Shown here: piece by piece, positions 12,937 to 23,765 of the stretch
Layout of the letters: the number at the start of each line of letters is the position of its first letter
How positions within the stretch are numbered: position 1 is the stretch's first letter
Source of the DNA: Vitis vinifera
Lineage: Eukaryota; Streptophyta; Magnoliopsida; Vitales; Vitaceae
Length of the DNA: 64,000 bases
Assembly: GCF_030704535.1 (NCBI RefSeq)
Contig: NC_081820.1
Coordinates: 4,170,501-4,234,500, forward strand
Direction of reading: 5' to 3'
Made by a program: the position numbers and the translations under genes
Notes under the pieces: generated by a model
The model's database searches: none
Told to the model about the DNA's origin: nothing
The model's input: the letters and a program-made list of their open reading frames with translations, nothing else

Positions 12937-14631
12937 TATTTTCCCCAACACATACAAGAAAAATCACAAAAAAATAAACAGAAGTTCAATTCTATGAACT
13001 CTCATGTAAGAAATAACACAAGTACAGGTTTCTTTAATTCATAACATGTGCTCTAGTAACACGTAGCTTTCTATTTACAAAATTTTAGATCCAAATGCAA
13101 TTGAACACAATAGCATTTGGAGCTAAAATTTTCCAAACAAAAATATATGAAACCATGCATGTTATAAAAAGCTTGTACAAAACACTACACAAAAACCATT
13201 AGATACTATTGGTACGATTGACAAAAACATGGGCTACAACTAAACTACACACTGATTAGTTTAGGGTTCCTGATATTTCCAATATCAAAGTTCAATTTGA
13301 ACCAACCATACTAGAATTAGGCTTTTAAGTTAATTAAAGCAAGAACACACTTTAAATCACATTGTAATGCCCATAAATCTCAAGCATTCAACCTTGTTTA
13401 ACCCAACAAAAGGGAATGAAACAAACCCACAATCTTAGTTGGACTAGCACCAAACAATTGACAAAATCACAACACCAATTTTGAACACCCATCAAGTATA
13501 TGCTCAATCAGACATTGTTATACTATGATAGTGTTCAATTTTGGTGTTAGGATGCTATATGTTGCAAATAAATTTCACAAATAGCTTCTCCAAACAGAAG
13601 CATGGCATGGAGAGCATTAATCTTGAATGAACCTATCAACAATGCCATTGAGCCCATTGAAGAAGCAATTTGCAGAACCCATATGCAAATAATAGCATCT
13701 TTCTTATTCTTATTGTGATGTTCAACAACATAACTACATCTACTTAGAATACCATTAAACCCATCAATCAATACTCACTAAACTGATCATTTGATGATAA
13801 CCCGAGATTAAGAAAAAACCACTAATCAAACCCATATCAATATACACATAATCATTAAGAATAAACAACAATTTGAATGCTACTAAAAAGAATGACTCCT
13901 AAAATTTTCTGTCATCAATCAACTCTGCTTCACTGGTTTATTAGTCTATCCAAAATTCAAAAGAGCGCTTGACTTTTGACTTTTGAGCTAAAATGACTCA
14001 CCTTTTAAACTTAAAGTTGAGAATTTTGAAACTATGGTTCAAAATAGCCTTTGAGCTTTCACGGGCTGTCCGGACAGCCTTGCTCGGCTGATGTGGCTTA
14101 AAGGGTTATTTTGAACAATAGTTTCAAGGTGTCAACTTTAAATTTAAAAAATGAGTCATTTTGACCCAAAAGTCCAAAACAAGGGCACAACATCAGTCGC
14201 AGGAATGATGAACAGAAATAGATTCAGAAGCATAGAATTTAACATCACTTGGATATAAATATCTCAGATCAAGTGTTGGATTAATGTACTGTTGCTTCAT
14301 CCCAATCTACATCTATTGATCATAAACCAGTGGCTTAAATGCTGCAAAAGTAACAAATAAAAAATTTAATTCAAAATCAAATTATAAAAAATAAAAATAA
14401 TGATAGAAATTTTAATGCATCGATGTTTTGTTTGATTGACTGTTATAAGAAACAAAGGTTGAATCCGCATTTTAGAGAACTCATAAAATCAAGAACAATA
14501 TTTAAAAAAAAAACAAAAGAAATATTTTGGTTTTTTCTTTGTTCCCGAACTTTCCCAGTGACCAAACGGATCCAATAAACCACGAGAAAATTTCAATAAA
14601 CGAAAAAAGCGAAATGGAAGAAAGAAAGAGA
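12937..14631 (-). ncRNA. Probable transcribed spacer between two snoRNAs of locus A
   Basis: No protein gene. It lies between two candidate snoRNAs on the same strand and downstream of a promoter, so I infer it is intron or spacer of one noncoding precursor. It contains the foldback element at 13974-14178. Weak similarity to 22402-23551 is limited to short A/T-rich phrases. Confidence 0.35.
13974..14178. mobile_element. Foldback MITE with about 80-bp inverted arms
   Basis: The left arm starts TTTTGACTTTTGAGCTAAAA, continues TGACTCACC, and ends near 14055 with CAAAATAGCCTTTGAGC. The right arm (about 14097-14178) is its reverse complement with about 15% mismatches (GGCTTAAAGGGTTATTTTG... to AAATGAGTCATTTTGACCC). 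The roughly 40-bp centre contains CTGTCCGGACAG, a perfect 12-bp palindrome. No clear target duplication was found. Confidence 0.7.
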
Positions 14632-14736
14632 GATCGCTCAGTTCAGCGGGGTGGTCGACACGCAAAGTTCTCAGAGAAGAGAAACCGTGCATTCCGGTCT
14701 GTTGAGCTTGAATTTTATGGAGTCATCATAGCGATC
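14632..14736 (-). ncRNA. Box C/D snoRNA with 25S rRNA complement (copy A)
   Basis: On the minus strand the termini form a perfect stem GATCGC/GCGATC. It encloses C box ATGATGA (14723-14729) and D box CTGA (14638-14641), giving 105 nt. The segment TCAAGCTCAACAG is a 13-nt complement of the conserved large-subunit rRNA sequence CTGTTGAGCTTGA (recalled). It runs into CAGA, which could serve as a weak D' box; the +5 rule would then point to the G of TTGAG. From memory, this rRNA area is addressed by yeast snR190 and vertebrate SNORD12, so I suggest, without certainty, a plant counterpart. The paralogue at 23552-23656 has the same length and keeps the boxes and guide. The gene sits about 140 nt downstream of a TATA box. 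Confidence 0.75.
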
Positions 14737-14877
14737 TTCAACAATATGTAAACAGAAAGAGACTGCAAAACCCTAGAAAAACCGTAAACCAGAAAGTGTA
14801 ATGCTAGATGGGAGAGTAACGAGAATAAGAACCAAAAGATGGTGGCTGTGATTGTGAAACAACTGATGAGAACTCTG

Positions 14878-15040
14878 AATTTATACAGAAATTTTAGGGT
14901 TAGGGTTTTGGAATCTCATACAGATTGTTGGCTGGACCAGCCTGAGCCCAAGATCTTGGGCCCTTACTGGCGTAGATTTAGTGGGTCGGGTTTGGTTGCG
15001 GAACCTCAATGGATATGGGCCTGAGCCAGCAGAGCCCAAA
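14878..15040 (-). promoter_or_regulatory. snoRNA-type promoter of locus A: site II, telo-box, TATA
   Basis: Going upstream on the minus strand: TATAAATT at 14878-14885, then AACCCTAACCCTAAAA (telo-box, about 14893-14910). Next come site II-like GGGCY/RGCCC motifs: GAGCCCAAG (14944), TTGGGCCC (14957), ATGGGCCTG (15012) and GAGCCCAAAG (15031). Telo-boxes with site II elements are the known architecture of plant snoRNA and ribosomal-protein promoters. The order and the spacing to the snoRNA at 14736 fit minus-strand transcription starting near 14850. Confidence 0.65.
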
Positions 15041-17029
15041 GTCGGGGCACAGCTTGTGCAGGTTGGCCTAATATAACCAAATGTTTGGGTGAGTTTTTGG
15101 TAATTATTTTCAATAATTAGTTAAGTTTGAGTTATGTTTTTTCAACCGGTTCAAATATACTTTCAGATTTTAGGTTGTTTGTTTTTTTTTACTTTTTCAT
15201 GACTTATTATTATAAATTTTTTGCTGAATAAAACAAACTAAAATATTTGATTTTTTCTAATTAGGAAAATAATTGATTTTTTTTATTTTTTAATACTTAA
15301 TAATAATAATAAAATGTTACAAAAAAACAAATAACCTAATACTTAACATCACTATTTAATTTTAAGTTCTATTTAGAATTAAATAAAAACAAACAAACAC
15401 CAATTTTTAATAAAAACCACTTTATCTTAAATATAAAATTAATTACACAACAACCCAAGCATAAGCTATAAACCATTGGAAAATAATATGGAAGTTTTTC
15501 CAACAGAATTTGAAAAATATATTAAACGAAATTAGCCCATGGAGGGTGATTTTTCCCTCACAAGCACTTTGTATCTAGATTATAATTCTAATAATTTTTG
15601 TATTCTATCATGTCATAGTAATTCATAATTGAAGTTCTAATTGTTTTCGTAATATTCTAAATAGGGATGATAATGCAACAGGTTTTTTCGGGTATCCATC
15701 TCTAATAAAAAAGAATTTGGGATAAAGATAAAAGGGTTGGAAAGTTTTTAAAAAACTAGAAAGGTCCAAGTGGTATGACTTTGTCTTATGTCCCCTATCT
15801 TAATTATATATAATTTTAAATAAAAAAATATTTTAATTGATTTTTTTCAACTTTTTAAACATAAATAAAATATTACTTTTCATAAAAATAAATTATAAAT
15901 ATTTATTTATAAATTATAATTATATCTCTTTTAATAAAATTTAAAAGAAAATATTGAAAAATTTTAAATGAGGCAAAACATGCATGAGAATTTCCTATAC
16001 TCCTCCCGAGCTGTTCCATTAATTTTTTTCTATTTGGATAGGAATGAAAATAGATATAAATAGGATTGGGATGAGGGTGATTAGCCCCAAACTTACTCTA
16101 TTGTTATTCATAGATTTGAGGAAATCTGTTAACTTTACAAGAAAAATTTTCAATCAAAATAAAAATAAGAATTTGTCAAAGTGGTTTTACTTCGATCTGA
16201 ATTTTCTTCTCTTTTTTCTTTTTCCTTTGGGCTTGTTCTTCCATCTTTTAGAAGATGGGCCTTTTTGGGATGTGTAGGCATGGAGGAAGTTGGGCTTCTT
16301 GCAATGGAGAATTTCCTTGGTCTCTCATGTGGGCTTGCGAGTTTTAGACTTGTTTTTATTATCATTGTGATTTGAAATGAAAGATTTTGGTCTAAAAAAA
16401 GAAAAAAATCGATTTAAAATCTTCAAATTTGGTGTTTGGAAGGAAGGAAAGAACTTCAAAGATTTGATAGATAGATGGATTTGTTTTTCTTTTTTTTTAA
16501 AAAAAATTTCAATTCCTTAAAAAAAAAATTAGAGTTTTACGATATTTATATTTTATTAAGAGAAATGTATAATCTTGGAATTTTAAGTAGAATATATATA
16601 TATAAATTAATTCAAAATTGTTAATGGAATTTTAAATAATTACAAATAGAGCAGTTAAAAATCCTTAAGCTATGTTTGGTTCTCAAAAAATTTTAGAAAA
16701 AAAAGAAAAAGAAAAAGTGAAGAAATAAAAAAGGAAGGAATATATACAAAAATTTAAAATCAATAAATTATTTTTATATACTCCTTAAAAATCATTTCAT
16801 TTATTTTCCTTTATTATTTACAGATTAAATAATTTTAAAATACATAAATTTTTAACTAATTTTAATTATATTTTTCATAATCAAAACCCAATTTAAGAAA
16901 ATCATTTTCTCTGAATTTATACTAAAACTATAGGCTCATGCTGCAGCTTCAAACTAATGCTTACCTGATAAAAATAAGGGTTATCTTGAACAATTCTTTT
17001 GAAAGAGACCCAAAACATATATTTGAACC
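15041..17029. other. AT-rich intergenic stretch with a decayed MITE-like element
   Basis: No gene. From 16667 the sequence AAGCTATGTTTGGTTCTCAAAAAATTTTAG begins a MITE-like AT-rich block to about 16900. Its relative lies inverted at about 25040-25442. The frame 16044-16277 is not recognisable. Confidence 0.45.
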
Positions 17030-17442
17030 AAAAAGCAAGAGAAAGAGATCACACTCTGTTGAGTCTGAGGTTCGCGAAACATTAAAGTTTCTCAATCTGC
17101 TGTGCTTAGAATGACCTGAGCCAAACAAATGAAGGGACAATAAGGGAAGAAAGCACAATAGCCAAGATTATCGATTCATGAAATCCCTAGTCTCACAAAG
17201 AGAAGTTAACTTATCAAACCACATACTTAGGGAGTGACAAATAAAATTGGTCATCACATTTGAATAACGACCCAATCCTTCCTGCTCAATAACAACACAG
17301 GATGGGGAAGAAGAAAGATTAAAAGCTACCTTTCTTAACTCAGCAAACTGTACAGTTGCATCAAAGTATATGACATGTTGCTTAAAGCAACCAAAGAATA
17401 TGTTCTAGGACCAACTCATCATCCTTTTACAGGATCCTCACC

Positions 17443-17542
17443 GTAAGAGTGCGTTAGTCTTTTTAACACCAGGAAATTTTCATTCTTCAAGTATTAAAAA
17501 TGCTAGAAACACTTTCTATAATCACTGTCAAACGCACTCTAA
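17443..17542. mobile_element. Short MITE with AGAGTGCGTT ends
   Basis: It starts AAGAGTGCGTTAGTC and ends CAAACGCACTCTAAA, giving inverted termini of about 12 bp around an interior with AAACACTTTCTATAATCACTG. This end sequence is common in plant hAT-type MITEs. Related ends occur at 17905 and 48668. Confidence 0.55.
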
Positions 17543-17904
17543 ATACCCCATAATCAATAGCAACATCAAACCCCTCTATTCTCCAAAGCCACCCTAGTTC
17601 ATGCTACATTCTGCATACAGTAACTACACCACCTACATGTTCTAGTATGATTATTGTTTAATACTAAAACACTTAATAAAAGGGGAAGCGGGTTTTTTCA
17701 TGTTTTATATAAATATATACTGGCCAACTGAGTTCACACATTGTTATGCATGTCGTATAGGATAATCAAAAGGATAAAAGGATGGATGCTAACTAACCAT
17801 TGATGTGGTTGTGGTGGCAGTTCTGTTCCGTGGCCACATAATTAGTAGCCAAGTGGTAGCACTATGATAGAAATAATGGCAGTATATCGATGATGCAGTT
17901 TATA

Positions 17905-18131
17905 CTAAGAGTGCGTTTAGGAGTGTCTTTGAAGAACTTTTGGTGGAAATGTTTTCTCTAGAAGTATTTTTAGGTGAATCACTAATCAAGCGTTCTCCAA
18001 AAAGCACTAAAGGTGATTTTTCAATTTTTTAGAAGTGTATTCTAAATTTTACCAAATGCCTACTTTTTTCTTCAAAAACGCTTTGTAGGTTAGAAGTGCT
18101 TTTTCAAAAACAATAACAAACGGAATCTAAG
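17905..18131. mobile_element. hAT-like MITE, about 225 bp
   Basis: It begins CTAAGAGTGCGTTTAGGAGT and ends AAACGGAATCTAAG. The inner halves are imperfect inverted repeats (AGAAGTATTTTTAGG... against ...AGAAGTGCTTTTTCA). Confidence 0.5.
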
Positions 18132-18212
18132 CTCATTGAAAAGGAAATTTCTACAACTCTACAAATTAACTTAGAGATATTATACCCTCCATTTTCTAAA
18201 CCATAAAATGAT

Positions 18213-18264
18213 TGAAAATCAATCTCGTCATTAATGATATTCAATGATTGAGATTGATTTTCAA
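18213..18264. repeat. Perfect 15-bp inverted repeat, 22-nt loop
   Basis: TTGAAAATCAATCTC (18213-18227) pairs with GAGATTGATTTTCAA (18250-18264). It could form a hairpin on either strand. No terminator-like or microRNA context was recognised. Confidence 0.6.
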
Positions 18265-20322
18265 ACATTCGATAGTTAAGATTTTGAAGGTATAATACCT
18301 CCAAGGAAAGATAGAATTTTCCTTTTGTTAGGATATTGTAGCACATGAAAAGAATGAAGAGGCTTAAGGCCTCAATGTTTTGGATTAATTTATTATCCAT
18401 TTGTCCTCATCTTCAAAAATAAATAAGATAAGCTTTTTGTGATGAGTTAATTGTTTTCAAAGTTAATTGATAATCATGTTGAATTATTAGTTGATCCTAT
18501 AACAATCATTTTAAAACTTAAGAATCTAGAAGAAGGGACATTGCAAACTCCAATTCCACAACACATTTGAAATAGCAAGAGAAAACCAGGAAACAGAAAT
18601 CAGATCATACGCTACTCAAACCCCCCTCAAGTCTACAAATTTAAACAGAAGATGAAGAGCAAGCGAATAGAGGATTACATACAGTTCAGTCAGTTAGTCA
18701 CAGAATCACCATACATTCAACATAGCAATGAATCAATAGACCCGAAAAATTCAATCAAGTTAACACCTCATTTTTTTTTTTCTCTCTTTATTTGTTTTTG
18801 ATAGGCAAGAAGAGATTTTATATATATATATATATAAGGCTCAACAAAGTACACACAATATATAGATTGTTGCCAAAAGAAACAAGCAAGCAAAAGAAAG
18901 AGAGAAGTTGTTGTGTTGTGCAAAGCACACTCAGTTCAGTGGGCTGGGGTACTCAAACATAAACATTTCTCAAAGAAAAGCATTTCAAATTTCTTGTGTT
19001 ATTCTTGAACATTATGAAGCACCAATGCAATCTTCAGAACAGAGAGCAAGGAACAATAAAAGAGTCACAATAACCAAGTCCAATATCCACTATTATTGTT
19101 TTTGAAAATCCATAGTCTCTTACAAGAAGTTAAACATACAACCAACACTTTATCCTGCACCATGCCTTATTATAAGAACCAAACCATGCTCAATAACAAC
19201 ATATAATGGGGAAAAGGAAATATTAGAAGCCAACTTTAGGAAACTCAGCCCCATCCACTAACAAAAAATTTGTTACAGCATTTTAAATGAGTTAAGCAAT
19301 TCATCTGAAGAGACTCTCCGACTTGCTTCTCCGACAGACACAGTAAATAAATGTCCTTAATTTTGAACAAAATTACATGACATATCACTGAATCTATCAA
19401 AGAAGCAAACCGAAGAGTCTATTCGACAAATAAATTAATTTATTTTATAGACACTGAATCTCACCACTAATGCTACCAACAATATCAACACCAAACACCA
19501 ACCCCACACCAAACAAACAACACAACCAAACCCCCCCTTCCCTAACATTTTCCCTTCCAAAAACCACCACCACCACACTACATTATGCATAGTCATAGAC
19601 CCCACTAATATGATTGAACTTGCCAAAAGGGGGAAGAAGTTCTTTCTTGCTTTTATATACCAGCAAGTTAAGTACAGACTTATACTATGCACAACAGAAT
19701 GGTGGTGAGGTATCATAAGAAGGATCAATACACAATCAATTATCTATATAACAATTGTGGCAACTAAGGACACATAACAACTTTTAGTCACTTGTTGCCA
19801 TTGTGGTGGAAATGACAATGATCTAATGACTAGCATTGACCATGTTAAGTTCATCAAAGAAGAAATCTCTACAACTCCATATATTAAATTTTCATGAACC
19901 CAATATAGCTATTGATATGACCATCCCATGTGATAACACATGTTCATATTAATAATCATATTTGTTTAAATACTTAATCGATTTGTATTGCAATTCGCAT
20001 TTTATTTTATGTGTATCATAATTGTATCTTAAGATAAATATACGATACACATATAATATAACAATATATACACTTTTAACAAGTTTTCATATTTGTTAAA
20101 AAAAAATAAATTGAAATTTTTTTTCTTAGAAGAGTGTTGTTTTATTAATTGTTTAAAATGTACCATAAGGTAAAAAATTGATCATAAAAAGGAGAAAGGT
20201 AAAATAATCCTATATGAAAACCTACATTATTGATGTCAAAGCCACACATGAAATGTTGGAAGTTGATTAAATTTATTTTGATAATGAATATTAGGGAATC
20301 TTCATTTCAATGATTTGAATAT

Positions 20323-20978
20323 GGGAAAGTTGTGTTTATAGGCTGTTATATGGGAAATATATGGTTTTGGAAACCCATATAACTGAAATATGAGATCTAC
20401 CTAGTAATGAGAAAAATATTATATGTTTCATGCACTATTTACTGTTCATATTTACAATTCCGAAATTACCCTTTAGGTCTCCCTATCACCCGTGTCCATG
20501 TCATCCGGAAAACATAGGGAGAAAAAAAAAAGCAATTTTTTTGGTTTTCCTTAGGGGTTTTGCATGGATTTTCTCAGAAATCAAACGAGGATGAATTTTT
20601 TCGGAAGTCAAATGGGGGCGACAATGGCTCGAACAGATCCAGAAAACATAGGGAGCAAAAAAAAGCAATTTTTTGGTTTTCCTTGGGGGTTTTGCATGGA
20701 TTTTCTTGAAAATCAAACGAGGATGAATTTTTCCGGAAATCGAATGGGGGCGGCGGCGGCTCGAACAGATCCAAAAAACACAAGGAGCAAAAAAAAAGCA
20801 TATAATATTTCAGAAATTTCGGAAATAAAGGATAATTTCGAAAATGTAAATATGAACAATAAATAGTGTATGAAACATATAATATTTTTCTCATTACCAA
20901 GCAAAACCCATATTTCAGTTATATGGGTTTCTAAAACCATATATTTCCCATTTAACAGCCTATAAACACAACTTTCCC
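20323..20978. mobile_element. Mutator-type MITE with long TIRs and a 9-bp target duplication
   Basis: The element starts GGGAAAGTTGTGTTTATAGG and ends with the reverse complement. The inverted arms extend about 170 bp (20323-20490 and 20810-20978) with few mismatches. It is flanked by TTTGAATAT at 20314-20322 and 20979-20987, a perfect 9-bp duplication typical of MULEs. It encodes no transposase, so it needs one in trans. The centre (20508-20800) is a tandem repeat of about 131-136 bp with two full copies and a third started. Frames crossing it simply repeat with the unit. Confidence 0.85.
20508..20800. repeat. Central tandem repeat of the MULE MITE
   Basis: AAAACATAGGGAG(A/C)AAAAAA begins copies at 20508 and 20643, and AAAACACAAGGAGCAAAAA begins a partial third at about 20773. 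Each full copy contains TTGCATGGATTTTCT and GGGGGCG(A/G)C followed by GGCTCGAACAGATCCA. Confidence 0.8.
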
Positions 20979-21190
20979 TTTGAATATTGCCAATGAAATT
21001 GATGGTGATTAGTGAATAAAACTTTTGACTTGACATTATGCTTTTTTTCTTTTATGAAGAAGAAATGATGACAAACATGAAAAGTTTGAACAATATATAC
21101 GTCAAACTCATATTTTGTTAAATTTTAACTGTTCAAGACTCTAGTTTTAATGTTTTTCTATGGTATGACATAATTTAACTTTTTTAAATT

Positions 21191-21262
21191 CTACCATCTT
21201 GCATGAAATTGGTTGTATTTATTCTTGATAGGTCATACAACCAATGTCATGCAAGATGGTAG
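21191..21262. repeat. 72-nt hairpin with 28-bp arms
   Basis: CTACCATCTTGCATGAAATT...GTAT (21191-21218) and its reverse complement (21235-21262) differ at one base and enclose a 16-nt loop. The size suits a microRNA-like foldback or a tiny MITE. The arm motif CATGAAATTGG is reused in the nearby palindrome. Confidence 0.7.
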
Positions 21263-21325
21263 GATACTACTTTATACTTCATATTTCAAATATACATTAC
21301 TTCACTTGTTAGGTAAAAAAGGAAA

Positions 21326-21353
21326 TATAACCAATTTCATGAAATTGGTTATA
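21326..21353. repeat. Perfect 28-bp palindrome
   Basis: TATAACCAATTTCA followed by its exact reverse complement, with no spacer. It shares CCAATTTCATG/CATGAAATTGG with the hairpin 65 bp to the left. The AT-rich surroundings (TTCATATTTCAAATATA) are also duplicated (21277 and 21371). Confidence 0.75.
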
Positions 21354-21362
21354 AGTTAATTT

Positions 21363-22298
21363 ATACTCCATATTTCAAATATATATGGATTATGCATGCA
21401 CATTTGATTAATTCATTTTTTTATTACATAAAAAAGTTAGTATACTCAATATGATATACTACACAATATATAAAAATATAAAAACAATGCAAAGTAGGTT
21501 TTACAAGTTAATAATTGTGATTAAAAGTCAAAGTTAGAATAATCTTACAATTATTAAAAATGGGAAAGCTACAAAAAAGGAGTACCATCGCCCTAATGCT
21601 ACCATCTTTCATGTCAGATATCACACCAAGTTTACTCCTTACTTGGGCATGTATTATCACATAGTATGACCATATCAACTACCAAAGAATGCTTCAAGCC
21701 CAAATTATGTGTGCAGTAACCACAAAGTGTAACATGCTTCTAAGTTATAAGCATATGTTCAAGTTATACTTTTTGAAAATGAATGAAAACTTTGTGTGAA
21801 CCAGCTTTTATTTAATTTACTGTCAACACAATCACAAACTGTTGCATACAGGCCATTCGAGATTCAACCTTAAGGCTCATTCCATGAAATGGGCTATGCA
21901 AAGTCCACCCTAGACCCAAATCAATTTTGGATTAATGGTACTATTCATCAGAATGAATTGTTGGTCAATAAAAATACGCATCAATGATCTTTTAAAACAT
22001 AATGAAAGAATTACTTTTCTAAAAAGTGATTACCATTTTCATTTTGTTTAATCATCAATAAAGAATGAGTGCTTTTTATAACAATTGTATACAAAAGTCA
22101 AACAACTTCATCACCATCCCGCTATTAAGAAGACAATGCAGGATAACCAGCCCTCATCATTATCAGAAGGGAAATTGCATTCTTATGCAGAACAACCAAA
22201 ATTTGTGTTGCAAGGTGCTCTAACAAGTATAAAAATTCCATCACTAGGTGATCTTGAAAATATGTCATAGAAAAAATAAGCAAGAACATGAAGAAAAG
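21363..22298. other. Intergenic stretch, no gene seen
   Basis: AT-rich with scattered short frames. Its right end is probably the 3' part of the locus B snoRNA transcript. Confidence 0.4.
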
Positions 22299-22401
22299 GA
22301 GACTACTCAGTGATGGCAATTTAGTTTGTGGTTCGATTCTGCCAGCAATCTTCCTCAACTTGATTTCAGTAGAGGGAGCTTATAATCCTCATTACAGCCT
22401 C
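22299..22401 (-). ncRNA. Candidate box C/D snoRNA with two-part 18S rRNA complement (copy B)
   Basis: Paralogue of 12834-12936 with the same 103-nt length. Minus strand: closing stem GAGGCTGT/GTAGTCTC (8 pairs including G-U), C-like box TGAGGA (22386-22391), D' box CTGA directly after GCTCCCTCTA, C'-like TGAGGA, then GAATCGAACC, then D box CTGA (22307-22310). The D' box is present here but not in copy A (TCTTA), so a methylation role could exist only in this copy. The 18S complements and the stem are kept in both, while other positions vary. Confidence 0.6.
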
Positions 22402-23551
22402 TGTTCCCCCAATTTAAATAAGACTCAAAACACACATTAAAAAATTCCAAATTTATGAAAAAATAATCAGAGGAAGAATTGCATATCCTCCCTTCCGACC
22501 TCCAACCTCCAACCTCCAACCTTACCTACTTCCTGCTCCATTCAAATTTTAAATGATAATCTAGAGTACACAATATCCATCACTTTCCTAGTTTTGGAAC
22601 TAATCAGATAACACTGAAGGGCATCAAAAATGAAATAAGAAAACCATGTCCCACCATCCAATTGCAACTCAACACAAAGACAAGTAGGTCCAAAGAAGGT
22701 ACTCATGCACCAGGAAGTTTTTCAATCCATCATTCCATGTTTTCCAGTACATTTAGTCACACATTACAGCATGTGATTCAGATTTTATCCACAAAATTTT
22801 AAATTCAAAGTCCGTTATATCGCCACATATGATGATTAAAGTTATAGTCTAAGAATAATGCTACTCTTGCCAACAAAGTTTGCAGAAATTGCTTCACCTA
22901 CGTACTCATAGCACAAATACCCCTAATATTTCAAATATTTTAGGGCATGCCATTGAGTGTGCCGACAAAGCATTTTGGCAAAACTTCCTCAACATGAAAA
23001 GCATTTTTATAATTTAATCTTGATATAACTACCACCATATGTATCGTACAACTGCATTTGAAGATTAAACTTTTCCAATATAGCCAATGCAACCATGCAT
23101 CAAAATTAAAAGAAGAAAGAATTTTCTGTATGACAGAATACAAAAAATTGAAAACACCCAGCTTACAATGATGATAATAATAGTAGAAGAAGGTTAGGAC
23201 CCACCATACATGTTTGGAAAATGAGAAAGCTCAGTCAAGAAAAAAACCGACGGAAACTCCTTAATGGATGGAAGTAAAGTCCTTTTTTTTATAATTATTT
23301 TGTAAATGACAACAAAAATCTCCATTCTATTCAGACCTCATTTTAAAAAAAGAATTAAAAAAAAAATTCATAATTATTTTCTATTTATTTCTATTTCCTG
23401 AAACTAACAGAATATCTGCATAAAATTTTGATGCAATAGACGGATAAACTAATCAAATTTCAGACTTTATGAAACGTTATCCTCTTTTCCTGATCTTTCT
23501 CAGGAGGCAAACAAACGGAATGCGATTTCTGAGAATATTTTCAGTAGAGGA
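22402..23551 (-). ncRNA. Probable transcribed spacer between the locus B snoRNAs
   Basis: No protein gene. It lies between two same-strand snoRNA candidates downstream of one promoter; transcription through it is inferred. A CCTCCAACCTCCAACCTCCAACC triplet repeat of 7 bp sits at about 22498-22521. Confidence 0.35.
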
Positions 23552-23656
23552 GATCCCTCAGTTCAGTGGGGTGGTCGACACGCGAGGCTCTCAAAGGAGA
23601 GAAACTCCGCATTCCGGTCTGTTGAGCTTGAATTTCAGTGGGTCATCACCGCGATC
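23552..23656 (-). ncRNA. Box C/D snoRNA with 25S rRNA complement (copy B)
   Basis: Paralogue of 14632-14736, also 105 nt. Minus strand: stem GATCGC against GGGATC (one mismatch), C box TGATGA (23643-23648), the same 13-nt TCAAGCTCAACAG complement of 25S CTGTTGAGCTTGA, and D box CTGA (23558-23561) after GACCACCCCACTGAA. The guide block AAATTCAAGCTCAACAGACC and the D-side block CGACCACCCC are identical to copy A, whereas the linker between them differs: the pattern expected when only guides and boxes are under selection. Confidence 0.75.
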
Positions 23657-23765
23657 TTCATTAAAATAAATATAGGAAGGGCTGAAAAACCCTAATCTGA
23701 GAAAGAGTAAAAGGAACCCAAACCTGAGAAGGAGGCCGCGGTTTGTTAAAACGATGCTGTCTCCA

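Larger units (their letters stand above)
17030..19900. repeat. Diverged tandem duplication (unit about 1.7-1.9 kb) with decayed snoRNA copies
   Basis: Matching landmarks, in order: AAGCAAGAGAAAGAGATC (17032) with AAGCAAGCAAAAGAAAGAG (18884); AGAAGTTAACTTATCAAACCACA (17203) with AGAAGTTAAACATACAACCA (19126); CTCAATAACAACA (17285 and 19190); AAATTTCTACAACTCTACA (18143) with AAATCTCTACAACTCCATA (19862). Each unit holds one degenerate relative of the 25S-complementary snoRNA (17050-17125 and 18928-19037). They keep the D-box side (CTGAACTGAGTG in the second) but lack the 25S complement and the closing stem, so I treat them as dead copies. Confidence 0.6.

Noticed and set aside
22329..22340. GTTCGATTC looks like a tRNA T-loop (also 12865)
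   Set aside because: No acceptor, D or anticodon stems fit around it; it is explained as the antisense of the snoRNA's 18S-complementary part.
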